A stretch of DNA of 64,000 nt from Ulota crispa (Eukaryota; Streptophyta; Bryopsida; Orthotrichales; Orthotrichaceae), in contig OY987252.1 of the NCBI GenBank assembly GCA_963920765.1, positions 3,085,966 through 3,149,965 on the forward strand. The letters run 5' to 3'. The translations under genes and the position numbers were made by a program. Within the stretch, counting starts at the first letter, position 1. Each line of letters opens with the position of its first letter. The notes under the pieces were generated by a model. The model did not search any database. It was not told the origin of the DNA and was given only the letters and a program-made list of their open reading frames with translations. This document shows, piece after piece, positions 45,527-57,632 of this stretch.

Positions 45527-45919
45527 GGTAAGCGCACCCATGAGCGTGGAATAAGGGTTTTGGAGTAGGTAAAACAATTGACTAACTTTGAAAAAAGTAT
45601 TGTAAGTTAGGAAGTAGAAACCAAAAATATTGGCATCAATTTCAAGGTTCCAACTACAAGCATTCATTTGCAAAGATTTTTCAAAGTCCAAAATCACTGA
45701 TATTGTAGGAACTGTGTGTAAGAGATGCAAAAAACAAGGCTTGTTGGTTCTTAAATAGTGAGATGGTTACTCAAAACTGTCATGCCAGTCACCCACAACC
45801 ATTACTTTGTCACCCATAACTATCACTTAAGTACCCAAATTCATTTGCTTTTTTATTTATCACTACTTGACTTTGTCATTGACGCCCATGGCAACATGAT
45901 GCCCATGGGTGCTCCTACC
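45527..45919. mobile_element. Family-C element, copy C2, 393 bp
   Basis: The left end is GGTAAGCGCACCCATGAGCG and the right end GCCCATGGGTGCTCCTACC. The interior follows C1 (16071-16461) throughout, at nearly the same length. In C2 the right terminal repeat is closer to the left (CACCCATGGGC) than in C1. Non-coding. Confidence 0.75.
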
Positions 45920-46896
45920 GTATGTCTTTGAATTTATCAAATGAAACTTTCTATGGCTTTTCAGGCAAATCACATAAAGCACTTCTTTGAATTTTTGGGC
46001 AACTTGAAAAATCCAAGAAATGACACCAAAATCCATGTCAAGTTTATGCCATATTGTCTTGGATTGCTCTATTTAAAAATTCTCCGTACGTAATCCCTAT
46101 TCTGATTGGAAATTTATGCATTTCAATACAAGATCCAAACATACTTAATTATCAGTAAATTTACTTGAGCTGACTTTTCAAGTGCCTAGTCAAGCTTGGA
46201 CTTTCTTCAAAATGAAGGTGGAGTTGAACCTCAAAATTCAAAAGTAGGCCCATTAGCACTTGTCTATTTTGCAAAAAAAATCTTCTTACTTTAAACCCTA
46301 GAAAAATTTAAAGAAAAAGGCAAAGCAAAATCATATACAAAAAACTCAAAATTGAAATGAAATATTTTCCCTCTCAAAACAGTGTTTGCTAAATCTTATC
46401 ATTTGAACTTCTATGCTAAAAATCATGGAATCTTGGTCTTCCAATCTTGATTTTTAAGGCAATACTTATGGCCCTTGAGAGACCAGCTATAGCATGTTTT
46501 CACTAAACTTTGCTTTGGGTCTTTTCTTCCTTTTTTTTGTTTATTCCACCTTTTCCTTCTTTACTTCCATATTTGCCTTATTAAGTTTTTTTCCTCATTC
46601 CGTTTTGTCTTCACATTTCCATCTTTGTTTTTTGTACCCCGTTTCTATGTTCCTAATATAGTCATTTAGTGACCATTTATGATCCAAGTAATGACTAACA
46701 AGATTAGCTAAAGTGACTAAATATCATTGCTAAGTACTCCAAATTTCCCAGTTTTAACAAAAATGAGATACTTACATGGTTGTTTTTCAAACCAAACACC
46801 AAAAAAATGTATGAATGTTGTTGCTGACCTTAGACAAAAGTTTTGCCCTTTTTATAATCATTTCCAAATTTAAATCCTAATTCAATGGAGTGACTT
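45920..46896. other. No gene seen
   Basis: AT-rich, with pyrimidine-rich stretches around 46520-46640; nothing recognised. Confidence 0.5.
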
Positions 46897-46900
46897 AACC

Positions 46901-47866
46901 CCTAAGGGCCCAAGTGGTTCCTTTTGGGCCACGTGGGGTTTTGAGCATGTACTTACAACTAAAATACTTGGTGTGATTTTTTGAAACTTTCATGGAAGAC
47001 AAGGAATTGTAATGTCTAGGTGGACATCTAATTTTTCTTTGTTCTGACATTTAAAGTAGAAATTATGCATGAATAACTAAAAAACATGGGAGACTTGGGT
47101 TGCTCGAAACAAACAAAGAAAATTGCTTGTTTTTAAAATAAAAATTCAAAATTGGTTCTTTGGATTTATTTGTATATGGGAAGCTTTGAATCATTCAATT
47201 TTGATTAATGAGATGAAATTTATGAGAAGTTTTAGTTTACGGGTAGGATTGGGACTCCCATACCTCCATTCTTTTTGCCCCTTGCTAAATTTGGTGCTTT
47301 ACATTTTTGAGCTATTTGTGTATTTTTGTTCTGACTTTTTTTTCCAAAATATAGTAGAACAAGATTCATTGGTTTTCACTATTTGGATCAAAATATTTCA
47401 AATTTCTGAATTTTACATATATCCTCCAATTTTGCCAAGTATACATGCAAACTTACTGACCTTGTGGCATTGCAAGATTTTACAAAGTATGATTCACAAC
47501 TCCAATTCATTCCAAAAATGCTTCCACACTTACCTATCTTGCTCTTAAACTTGGGGAAAGTAAGCCTACACATTGTATTGAGCCATGTTTTCTATTTATG
47601 AGCTGTTGAATGCTTTTGAAATTATTAGGGGAGCAGGGAAAAAGCCCTTTTCTATAAATCCTTTTTATTTCACTTTAGATGTCAGTATCTCACTCCTCTA
47701 CATCTAGATCAAGTCGGTTTTTTTTTCCAAAAGTACCTTTCATGGTCTAGGGCATGATTCTACAATTGAATTTACAAGAAAAACATTTTTTCTTCCTTTG
47801 TACTCTTTCCTCCAAAAAAGGCAGTGAGTGACTTTTGCAAGAAAAAGGGCTTAGGCCTAGAGGGGT
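46901..47866. mobile_element. TTAA-ended element, copy G (subfamily 2), 966 bp
   Basis: The left end is TTAA|CCCCTAAGGGCCC and the right end GCCTAGAGGGG(T)|TTAA. Its first 150 bp match the inverted right ends of A1 and B (GTGATTTTTTGAAACTTT region). The 141-codon frame inside (47123-47548) shows no transposase motif and is probably a chance frame in AT-rich DNA. Confidence 0.72.
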
Positions 47867-47870
47867 TTAA

Positions 47871-49990
47871 TCACTCGGCCCCTTCCCCAAGAATAAACTC
47901 CCACTTAATTTGCTGAGTAACAAACTGTTTTATTTCTTAATTTAAGCATATACCTTGGTTTTCACAAAACACCCTTCTTTAAACAAAATCACAACCATCT
48001 TGGCCATTTGCATTGGAGACAAACCAAAGGAGAATCTTCTACTTCACAAAGTGGCAAACATTGAAATGTGGTTCATTTGGGAATTACGGGACTTAGTTAA
48101 TGACTTAAATACATGTTAACCTAACTATCAAAGAGGGATTAAGAAATATATATAGTGATTACCTGCTTTAGGAGTTCTAAATCCTAAATTGGGTGGATAG
48201 GTAGCCATCATTACAGCCGCCAATTGCTAATTTGCTCTATTGTGCACATAGCGGTGGGTAATCATGTTTGCACTCGACCATGCTAGCAGGCCATAAAGGC
48301 AAAGGTTGGTTAGAAGGAAGTTTGTTTGCACACAATCATTGCGCGATTGAAGAAACACCTTCCCGGCTTAATTGCAAGCGGTGCAACTAAGAGTGGTGCG
48401 TATGCAAATTATTGTGCATTGTCGTTGTGATTCCATTGAGCGTTGATCCGGTTGTTGTTTAATGCGCAAAGAGAGATTTGAAATTTTCAAGCCTTTCGAA
48501 GACTCACTTGGAAGCAAATGTAGAGTAGGTTGCTCGAGATTAGAACTTGGAAAACATTGCAAATAAACATAATTGCAAGAAATGAGGCGCTTGTCAATTG
48601 CAAATGGGAGTTTAGTTGCAGAGAAGTTGGGGGTGCAGTAGCAATATTTCTTGCAGAATTGTGGGCATGCTTTTTTCCATGGCACAATAGACGTTGTCAA
48701 AGTAGTTGGTGAGGGACGTCGCAGCGCTTGTAGGCTAGCAAGGAATGTATCCCCTTATGGCTGAGTGGGCGAGCAGCAAGTTGCAAGATGTAGGAGTTCA
48801 TTTTGTCAAGTTTACTGATCACATGATGCATTGAGCGAGTAGTTCATGAAAAAATTGTCTTTGGATTTGGCGGTGAGCACAACTTAATCAGTTCCAAGTT
48901 TTAGTTGCTGCTGGTGTACAATTACAAGGTTTATGTGAAAGATTGCGCCCCGAGAGGAGGTTCACTTGTGTCCCCATTATCTATTCCCCCCTTTGAAATT
49001 GAAACCCACTTGAGGTATGTCAGCTCCATTTCAATTATAGTTCCTTGTTGAGTAAATTTGTTGCAGTAGTTGACATCACAGTACCTTCAAAAAATTTGTT
49101 CTTTTCAAAATCTCAAACAAACCCGTAGTTTTCAAAGGACTAGATTTTGTTACCACGAACATTGTGCCTAGTTTATTGTGATTGCTCAAACCTCCCCCTC
49201 GAGAAGTAAGCGCAAGCACAACCAAGTTCTAATAAAATATGGGAAAAAGAGCTAAAGGTGAAAAAATAGCAAGAGGGTGGGTTTGGTTGTAGATTTCTAA
49301 CTAAAAGATGCCTTCCAAGCAATGGATCTTTTCTTAATGGTTTCCAACATATAATGATGAACAAAAATTAGAAAAATTATCTAAGGTGTCAAATGTGGAA
49401 GTTACGTGGCTAATTGAAATGGAGGGCAGAGATAATCATACTTTGTCATGGAACTCAACATTCTCTGTGGCTTAGTTGTAAATGGCCTCCATTTGCCCTT
49501 AACGTGGATGCGACAGGGTTTGGACAAAGGTATAACGACTCTACTCTAGGGGCGAATAATCACAACACTCTAGCGGGTTATTGGGTTAACCCTTCCTAAT
49601 GGGCTGGTTTAGGAACAGCCGTGTAACAAATAATCACAACATAAACTAGCTTCCAGAGTGGGCGCTAAGGACGTACTTAGCCACTCTTTTAAATGATCCA
49701 ATAGTATTGAAGATGACGCTAAGGCCTTCGTCTCTAGTCAATGGGTCAAATATGACGAGTATGCATTTCTAAATGGATTTATGACGCAAGGGAGGACCTT
49801 CAGGCGTTTCTTGATGGTATAGTATAACTTAGAACAAAATACAATTCTAGCAAGTGGCAAGGGCAAGACACCTCTCCTAGATGACAATAAAGTGGTTGGG
49901 ACCTTAATACCTAACCCTTCCGTACTTATCTTTTCTAATTCTCAAGAAGAGACTTGCCTCGTGGGACGAGCCCAAGGCAAGCGGGGCCCT
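47871..49990. other. 2.1 kb without recognisable gene
   Basis: From about 48180 to 49000 and 49400 to 49990 the composition is less AT-rich, as in LTR or transcribed non-coding sequence (AGAGGAGGTTCACTTGTGTC and CCCCCCTTTGAAATTGAAAC near 48950-49000). No domain is readable on either strand. Confidence 0.45.
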
Positions 49991-49991
49991 G

Positions 49992-50168
49992 GGAACTGCT
50001 AGATGAAAACTGCTGGATGATAACTGCCGGATGAGAACTATCAGATGAGAAATGTTGGATGAGAATTGCTGGATGAGAACTATTGGATGAGAATTGCCGG
50101 ATGAGAATTCTTGGATGAAATTGGAGGAGGAGAACTGTTGGATGAGACTGCTAGATGAGACTGCCACA
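49992..50168. repeat. 14-bp tandem repeat, about twelve units
   Basis: Unit GGATGAGAACTGCT with variants (ACTATT, ATTGCC, ATTCTT in the last six bases). Minor indels near 50120. Its minus-strand serine-rich frame is a product of the repeat. Confidence 0.85.
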
Positions 50169-50199
50169 TGAAGACCGCTTTGAGGGGGCAATTAGCAAC

Positions 50200-50974
50200 A
50201 ACTAGAGTGTGGACTTAGAAGCGGAATTGGCAAGGTAGTAACTATTGCTTGAGAGAGGGCAGAGCATGCACATGAAGGAATCAGACGAGAATGTGACTTT
50301 GAGAGGGAGATCATCAATAGCTAGGCTGTGAGCAACCTTGAGAGGGAGATCGGCAATTGGGCTGTGAGTGAATTTGAGAAGGAGAGTAGCAGCAAGCTAA
50401 GCTATGGTGAAATTGAAAGTGAATCAGCTGTAGTTAGGGGATAGACTTGAGAAAGAATTGGCAGTAGGCTACGTAGTTAGGGGGTAGACTTTGGAGAAAA
50501 TTGGCAGCAAGCTAAGCTATGGGTAACTTGAGAGCGAGCTCAAGCAGCAAGCTAGGCTGTGAGTATCTCAAAGGGGAGCTCAACAGCAAGCTAGGCTGTG
50601 GGTGGATTTGAGAGAAAGATCAGTAGCAGCTAGACTGTAAGAGAGGATCAGCAGCAAGCTGGGGGTAGACTCAAGGGGATCAATAGTTGGGCTAGAGATA
50701 GCTCAAGAGAAAATTGGCAGCAAGCTAAGCTGTGAGTGAACTTGAAGGGGGAGCTCAAGTAGCTAAGCTGTGGGTGAATTTGAGAGAGGATTAGCTGCAA
50801 GCTAGGGTAGGCTCAAGAGAGAATCAGCAGCAAGCTAGGGGTAGATTCAAGGAGATCAGCAGCTAGGCTAGGGGTAGGCTTGAGAGAGTTGGCAACAAGC
50901 TAAGCTGTGGGTGACTTGAGAGGAAGCTCAAGTAGCAGGCTAGGCTGTGAGTGTCTTGAAGGGGAGCTCAATCA
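50200..50974. repeat. Degenerate repeats of GCAAGCTAGGCTGTG type
   Basis: Words CAGCAAGCTARGCTGTGGGT, CTTGAGAGRGAGCTCA and GGATCAGCAGC recur at irregular 40-70-bp spacing, perhaps a dozen times. The CACTA element at 50978 is inserted at its right end. Confidence 0.75.
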
Positions 50975-50977
50975 GCA

Positions 50978-51240
50978 CACTACAAGGAAATGGCCTTTTT
51001 ATGACTAGGGCACTATGACTGTGTAGTCGTATTTGGCTGAAATGGGCAACCCACTAGTCAAGTGGTTTTGGGCTCCTAGTCATAGTCATGCTCTAATCAT
51101 AATGGTGTCAATGTGACTAAGATTTTTTGTGAACCTCAAGGAGAACATCATTGGGAACAAGTTCTTAGGATTTAGTGAATGGTTATGACTAGGTTTCTTG
51201 ACTACATGACTGCCTCTAGTCATATAACTTTTTGGGTAAG
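50978..51240. repeat. CACTA terminal and subterminal repeats
   Basis: After the terminal CACTACAAGG, words TATGACTA, CACTAGTCAA, TAGTCATAGTCATG, TGACTAAG, TATGACTAGG, TTGACTACATGACTG and CTAGTCATA occur on both strands. Such words are the usual binding sites of the second CACTA protein (TnpA type); that role is inferred here. Confidence 0.75.
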
Positions 51241-51980
51241 GGAGGGCCTAAGCCACATTGGGTTTAGGAACCTTGTAATTTAGGGCTTTTCATTTAATTA
51301 TTGGGTTTGGAGTGGGCGGTTTAGGAGGTGGGGGTGGGGGTGGGGGTTTAGAGACAACATTATGTGCATGTTTGGTTTATGCGTTATGGTATTGTATACA
51401 TCAAAAATCTGTGAGGTTTTAGGGTGTTCAGGGTTTAGGGGTTTGGTGTCTTTAGATTTCATCAAGTTCAGGGTTCAAGGGTCTTATCTTCTCAAGGTTT
51501 AGGATTTTAGGGTTTGAAGGAATATTTTGTATGGTTATTCACATGAGTTTATGGGTATTGCTTGCTTGTCATCTATGAGTTGCACCCTATGAAATATTGA
51601 CATTTGATTGATTTCCATTCACAACATTTTACTTTCTGCCTCTACTTGTCATAAATTTAATTCTTGCTACTCACAATGCTGGTTTGCTATGTAATATCTG
51701 TAAATTCCAAGCCCCATTACATACATCTTGTGGAGCTCATCTCAGCACTATGTTTTTGTTGCAAAAGAGGATTTGGGTTTAGCAAACCAAGTGCAACCAA
51801 AGTTGTTGGATTTAGTACTAGAATGTGATACAACGTACACATGTGTAAAAAGACCCCTTCTTGGGGGAAAATCTGGAAACCCAATGGGAGAAGAAAACCA
51901 GATGCACTTAACAGGAACTAAGTACGTGTACATTTCTAATTTGATATGAAGTGTTACTTGGGGTTGTGATTGTGTTCTTG

Positions 51981-52989
51981 CTATGGCAATATGGTTGCAA
52001 GCCCATGTGAATCATCTTGATGTGCCATGTCATTGGTGAATGGCTCATTCATAGGTGTTGTCAACATCCTCCTCTTGTGCTTTGTTGCATCCTTTGTCAA
52101 AATTGCTTGCGTCCCCCCTCCTTCTTTGGCTCCCATTTCTTCATCCTCTTCTTTAGTATCTATTGCAGCTGGCATCTCTGCTCTCACTTCATTGCTTGTC
52201 AAGATCCTGCCTTTCGCCAAAGGGTCTGCAGTAGTGCATGGAGGATGCATCTGTTCCTCCTGCATTGTCCTTCCGAGGGCAATGCCATCACCAATGCTCA
52301 AGTGTCAAACTTCTTGGCTGTCATTCTTTGCCGCCTCTGTTCTCACGCCTCTAGGCTTTATGCAAAACCACCTTCCACCCCGCATTGCCCAAGTTGTCAA
52401 AAAAAACCTGACGTGCATGCAAGGGAAATGCTAATGAATTTGCAAAGTGGGGAATGAGACGCTCAAACCTCACTATGGTAAATCCATATGCGTCCTTCTT
52501 AATTGTTGCGTTAGGGCCTTGCGTGTTTGATTTCACCTACAAGCAGTCCAACACATTGATTTGAAAATGACCGTAATCAACACCTAAAATCTGGTCTACC
52601 CACTTGAAATACTCCAAATCTGCAGTTCTCATATTCTGGTCCATGCGGCTAGATTGGCACAACTGAGAAAAATTGGCTGGTATGCCGCTGTCATATGTAC
52701 TCAGGTCCGCCTCTACAAATCACATTTGGATGTGGTTCCCATACGCATACATGGCGCAATATAACTTTGCATACATGGACAGTGGCTTTGTTAGCTCCCG
52801 AACGTCCACATGCACTTCTTCTTGTGCTTGTATCTTCAACTCCACCTCTTGAGCTAGCCATGATCTTAATGTGACTTTCTCCATGCCTATAGGATGTGGA
52901 GTGGCCCTCCGCCGCTTCTCTTGCCAATGTTGTGCTCTTGCTATTCCTCGTGCTGCCATGTCTTGCACGTACTCACTAACATTCCACAA
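51981..52989 (-). pseudogene. CACTA transposase C-terminal part (DUF4216 region)
   Basis: Reading from 52989 downwards the frame contains Y-A-M-Y-A-Y-G-N-H-I-Q then, past a stop, T-Y-D-S-G, D-Q-N, V-D-Y-G-H-F-Q-I-N-V, DAYGFTIVRFERLIP and FPLHARQVFFDN, ending G-W-K-V-V-L. This is the order of the DUF4216 domain found after the catalytic part of plant CACTA transposases. A charged tail runs to 51981. Stops near 52690 and 52540 and frame changes make it non-functional. Confidence 0.85.
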
Positions 52990-53449
52990 AATAATTTCTA
53001 TTACTATGTCTCTTTTGCATTGACATTTTGAAAAGGGTTGCTCTTAGTACTAACAATGACAATTACATTCAAACTTGACTTCAAAGGAGCTATTTTCATT
53101 GAAGCAAAAAACAAATGAAGGGGGGGTCATAGGGCACATGACTGCGTGCAGTCATAAAGGGGTAGTCATGAGTACAAAAATTGGACTCTCTGACTAGGAT
53201 AATGACTACAAGCAGTTGTATGACTATGATTAGTCATAATCTGGCTTTATCCTTCACTACATGTAGTGAATGCCTTACTACAAGTCTTCAAATACAAAAA
53301 TTCATGGTTTAGGTATATAAGGGCTTCATCATTTTACAAAACTTTGAAGGTGCAATATAGACTTGGATATAATTGTAGGTGTTTGTAAACACATGGAGGC
53401 ATGAAATCACTTACTCTCTAAACGGTTGGAGAGGCTCTGCATTCTCCGG

Positions 53450-54315
53450 CACAAACTTGTGGATCTAGTCCTGCATTGATGGGCTCAGGATTATACGTCG
53501 CCCGTCTCCTTCCGGCCTCTTGCTACTCATTGCAAGTTTTTCTTTGTCATCCCAAACTCTTTGTTCCGTGGCATTGCAATTCTGCATATACTTTGTGCAA
53601 AACCCCAATGCCTCTTCCATAGTATACCCACTCGCCATGGAACTTTTGGATTAGGCTTGTTGTTTCACGTAGCCCTTCAGTATTTTCAAATACCACTCCA
53701 TAGGGTACATCCACCTCATGTGAACTGATCCGCATATATCCAATTGCTGTACCAAGTGGATCGATAAGTGCGTCATGACGTCAAAGAGCGCCGGTGGAAA
53801 TATTTTCTCCAGCATGCACACCACTTCACCGGTCTCCTCCAACAGTGCTGGCATCAACAAAGAGTCTACAGATTTTGCACGTAGCTACACAAATATGCGG
53901 CTCACTTTCATAATGGCCAATCTGACGTCTCCATTCAGCAACGTCCTCATGCATAGTGGCAAGATTTTCTGCAATAGAACGTGATGGTCATGAGACTTTA
54001 GGCCCCTTAACTCCCCATCCATGGTAACTCTCTTTGCCAATTGCTCATTGGCATCTTCAAGGTTTGCAAGATATCAAGGAATGTATTCTTCATTGCTCTA
54101 GTCAATACGTACGGTGCAATTGGTAACACCATCAATCCAGGTGCCCTCCCCGGCACTGGGTGAAGATGAGGCCTAATCCTAGCCTCCTGCATGTCCAAAT
54201 GAACCTTCAAAGCATCCTTGGATCTCCAAACGGTCTTTAATATATTCTCACACAAGTTCTTCTCGCAGTGCATGGGGTCTAGCACGTGTCTAATTAGAAG
54301 ACCTTGTTGAGGCAA
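53450..54315 (-). pseudogene. CACTA transposase middle-to-C part (end of Transposase_21, and DUF4218)
   Basis: It starts with L-L-I-R-H-V-L-D-P-M-H-C-E-K-N-L-C-E-N-I, the hallmark L-D-x-M-H-x-E-K-N block of Tnp2 transposases, continuing to the K-x-x-L-x-L-D-M-Q-E-A-R-I-R segment. After frame changes around 54030, the DUF4218 block follows: CMLEKIFPPALFDVMTHLSI, then G-S-V-H-M-R-W-M-Y-P-M-E-W-Y-L-K-I-L-K. The segment down to 53450 (R-P-E-G-D-G-R-R) matches the usual stretch between DUF4218 and DUF4216. At least two disabling changes. Confidence 0.9.
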
Positions 54316-55828
54316 CTATGTCTCATTAGTACCACCGCGTGGTATAATCGCAAAGACATTATGCAGTAAGGTTCAGGCAACATATCCAACGTGACGCTAT
54401 TTTAAATTCAAACCTTAGACAACTGTCCTGTACATAAATATTCTTCAGTCATCCACGTAATTTACAATTCTAAAGTAAATTATCTTTTAGAATGAGCACT
54501 ATCATTGCTTATGGATTTAGGGTTTAGGGTCATTTGGATGGGAGCACATGTATTTAGGTAGTCATATCATCCATACAATTGACTCTTTGTAGTCATGGTA
54601 CCCAAAACTACGTCTCTTGGTAGTCACTATCTTTAGGAATATAACTACGGCAAGTCACTGAGTGATCCCTCGGTCATTTCCACCAACAATGCTACTAGTT
54701 CTAGTCACTTGCATATATTGTTGGCACTTGTGGTGATCATAATCTATAATTTTATGATTGTCACTAGTTAGCCAAGTTCTCTACTTCTTCATTGATGGTA
54801 ACACTCTTGTGGATGCATAATAGTTACTATTCCTCTCCATGTGCCACAAGTGAACTATTAACCGATGATGACATGTACAAGTGAAAGGTGTATTGTGCAC
54901 TTATTATACATTGTCATCTTCAACAATGTGGTCAAGAATTACCTCCCAATATGGAAGGCAATGGAAGGCAATAGAAGGCTGTCAACCGTTTCATAGTAGT
55001 GGTATGAACCGGGTCACATGGTGAATTTGGTTTTTTTAGGGTTAATGCCCTAAACCAATCACTCCTCTGCAGTGCCTACTTCTTGATGTCAACGCTTGTC
55101 ATGGACTTTGGGGGTAACTCTGCCTCCACGGTTCCATCAAAATCCAATCTCATATCTCGGTACAAATGCCCTCTTCTAAGGTACCTGCTTAGAGAGATCA
55201 ATCATTATAAGTTCAAAGTTTATAGCTTAGTGAATAAAGAATTTCATCTGTGGCTGCAGATTTGACATACTACATTTGATGTCATTGTATTCTAATACAA
55301 GCAACTATGCAAAGCATATTTTCATTACCATATGCTTTTTTGTGACTTCACTCTTTTTGTTTCTAAACAAAGTTACATCATAAATGAGATACATTCTGCC
55401 AATGTATTCCTATTTAGTTCATTCTTTGAAAACAAATCCTCATTCTATGGTTTATGGATGTATATGCTAAGATCCATGACACGCATTAATAAGCATACAA
55501 AATACATGACCATTGTCCTAAATGTCCTAGTAGCAATCATTATGGACCAATTTCAAATACCTCCCCATTATAGGTCATGTATTTAAATCAATTTAAATAA
55601 AAGAGCAACAAGCAAGACTTTGAATCTCCCCAACTCTTATTTCTCTAGGCTATTTAATTAGGGTAAATTAACTCATACTAACCAATGCTTTTAGATGCTC
55701 TAAGTTGAATATAAGATAACATATGTTATTCTATAAATCTTACAATAATGGTACATATTACATAAACAATTTCCTCCTTCACTTCAATGGTCTTTAGTTC
55801 CTAAACATTGTATTCCATAAAACTTGGG

Positions 55829-57130
55829 CTAGTAATCTCTCCACTGGTACCTGCAATGCCCTAGATAGACATTTTTTGCAAGGACAATAGATCTTTGACT
55901 CCTCATGCTAGGTTTGCACTTTGGGCAACCTTTGTACCCCTTTGTGACTTGCACTGACGCTAGCCCGTAAGCCAGGAAATTGTGGATGCACCACATGAGT
56001 ACAGCTTGAATTGAGAAGTTATTATTTGTACCAATAACAGACGTGTCTTTTGCCTCAACACCCTTCCATAGATCTGCTAGTTCTTGTAGCAGCGGCGCCA
56101 AATAGACATCAATGTTACTAGATATAACACTTTCCTTCCTCGGGATTATGAGCAACAACATCAAGAAGAACCTCTTTGTCACTAACCATGGGGGCAAGTT
56201 ATAGTTCAATAATATGACCGGCCAGGTCAAGTGACTAAGCAATATGTTTGAGAACGGATTCACATTGTCCAATATCAATCCAAGCCTAATGTTTCTTGGC
56301 TTCGCTGCAAACTCTAGATACATGGTGTCTATGTGCCTCCAAGCTTTTGAATTTGGCACGCACTCCACATTGCTCCCCTCCTTTGTACAAGTTGCATGCC
56401 ATGTACACAACTCAGCCAATTTCTTGCATCAATACATGCGTTGCAATTAAGAGATGAGTGGAAAATGACAAAGAACCTTCTTAGGATGTCCGGGCTTGCT
56501 TAGGACATATCTAGGTTCTCCACATGTCAGGCACTCCAGTGCATCCTTCAACCCCAATCGAAACAAACAACAACCATTTTTGCAAGAATGGATGGAGACA
56601 CAAGAGAGTCCTAGTTTGGACAAATACCGCATTGCTTCATAATGCAATTTAAGTAAGGTCTTATTCTCAAGAAGTAGCTCTTTCAATAGTTTCAGCAGTT
56701 TGTTTGCACATGCATTGGAAACACCAAAGATTAAGAAACAATTTAAGAGCAAGAGTGTGGACACCAGACAATTTGACTTTGAACCCGCATATAAGGGAAT
56801 CCTAGATTGTTCAAATAGATCCTTTGCGTCTTTGGCCTCCTCACTTGTACCCATGCTCTCTTGCACTGCCTCATCTTCTAGCTCCACTACACATTCTGGA
56901 TCATTGCCATCAATATCATCCTCGCGATGTGGAAGATTTTCAAAGCGTTGAAAACACTCTGCAATCACTCGTATTGCGTCCACCTCATCTACGCCATTTG
57001 CATCCAAATTGCCATGCAACTCAGTTCCCTCATTGGTGACACCATTGACAGTGTCATCCCCAGTGTCTAGATTGGCTTGTTCATCCAAAATTACGTTGGT
57101 GAGGATTGTTCCACATATCAAAATAATGAA
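55829..57130 (-). pseudogene. CACTA transposase core (Transposase_21/Tnp2 N-terminal half)
   Basis: One continuous frame with two stops near 56449 and 56432. In order: an acidic linker (57100-56800); R-I-P-L-Y-A-G-S-K; L-L-K-L-L-K-E-L-L-L-E; the zinc-binding-like segment I-H-S-C-K-N-G-C-C-L-F then C-L-T-C-G-E-P-R-Y; C-H-F-P-L-I-S; L-A-E-L-C-T-W-H-A; S-K-A-W-R-H-I-D; F-A-A-K-P-R-N-I-R-L-G-L-I-L-D-N-V-N-P-F; W-P-V-I-L-L-N-Y-N-L-P-P-W; I-D-V-Y-L-A-P-L-L-Q-E-L; and K-G-Y-K-G-C-P-K-C. That matches the Tnp2 family block by block. The frame ends at 55829 where the family would continue (Y-L-G-H-R-R-x-L-P), so an intron or deletion lies before 54315. Confidence 0.93.
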
Positions 57131-57379
57131 AACACTGACAATATGGTGCACTTGCATATTTGTATAATACATACACATTTATGTAGTACGCACAAGTCAA
57201 AGGCATTTTCCTAACCAATAGGACTATGCAAGTTTGCAATGAAACCACAAACATTGAGAAATTTTGGATCTATCATTGCTTAATCCAATAGTCAATGCAA
57301 GTCTAACGAACTACATAGAGAACAAAAAAAATCATTCTCTCTCCTCAACTCTCCCACAATGTTTCCATTTTAAAGAATT

Positions 57380-57560
57380 TTGTGAAAATATGCTCATAGT
57401 TATGACTAAAGTTAGTCATGTCATTTGGCAAATATGACTAGTACATGAGTCTATTATCCATTTAATATGACTAAGTGTAGTCACATACATTTCAAAATGT
57501 GACTACGGTGAGTTGCTTCTTAGTTGAAGCAATGACTGTTTGCACTCATGTTCTATAAAG
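57380..57560. repeat. TGACTA/TAGTCA word cluster between coding parts
   Basis: Words TATGACTAAAGTTAGTCATG, ATATGACTAGTA, TATGACTAAGTGTAGTCACA and TGTGACTACGG. Similar clusters lie at 53120-53250, 54545-54780 and 58670-58750. Confidence 0.75.
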
Positions 57561-57632
57561 GCTTTTGCAAATTATCATGCAAAGTAGGAAGAACTCCAAA
57601 CACAAATACTTTCCTAAATCCTCTACATCAAA

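Noticed and set aside
47123-47548. 141-codon frame in copy G as a transposase
   Set aside because: No DDD/DDE-type spacing or piggyBac motif; phenylalanine/isoleucine-rich as expected from AT-rich DNA.
49904-50191. Serine-rich minus-strand frame at the 14-bp repeat
   Set aside because: Fully explained by the tandem repeat.
52027-52457. Plus-strand frames over the CACTA 3' part
   Set aside because: The minus strand carries the recognisable DUF4216 region; these are antisense shadows.
53547-53735. Minus-strand 62-codon frame as the coding frame downstream of DUF4218
   Set aside because: The alternative frame carries the family-like continuation (G-Y-T-M-E-E-A-L-G-F-C); this one is a shadow.
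54516-54530. TTTAGGGTTTAGGG as an interstitial telomere
   Set aside because: Only two units; short telomere-like boxes are common in plant DNA. Similar GGGTTTAGGG words near 51430-51520 are degenerate.
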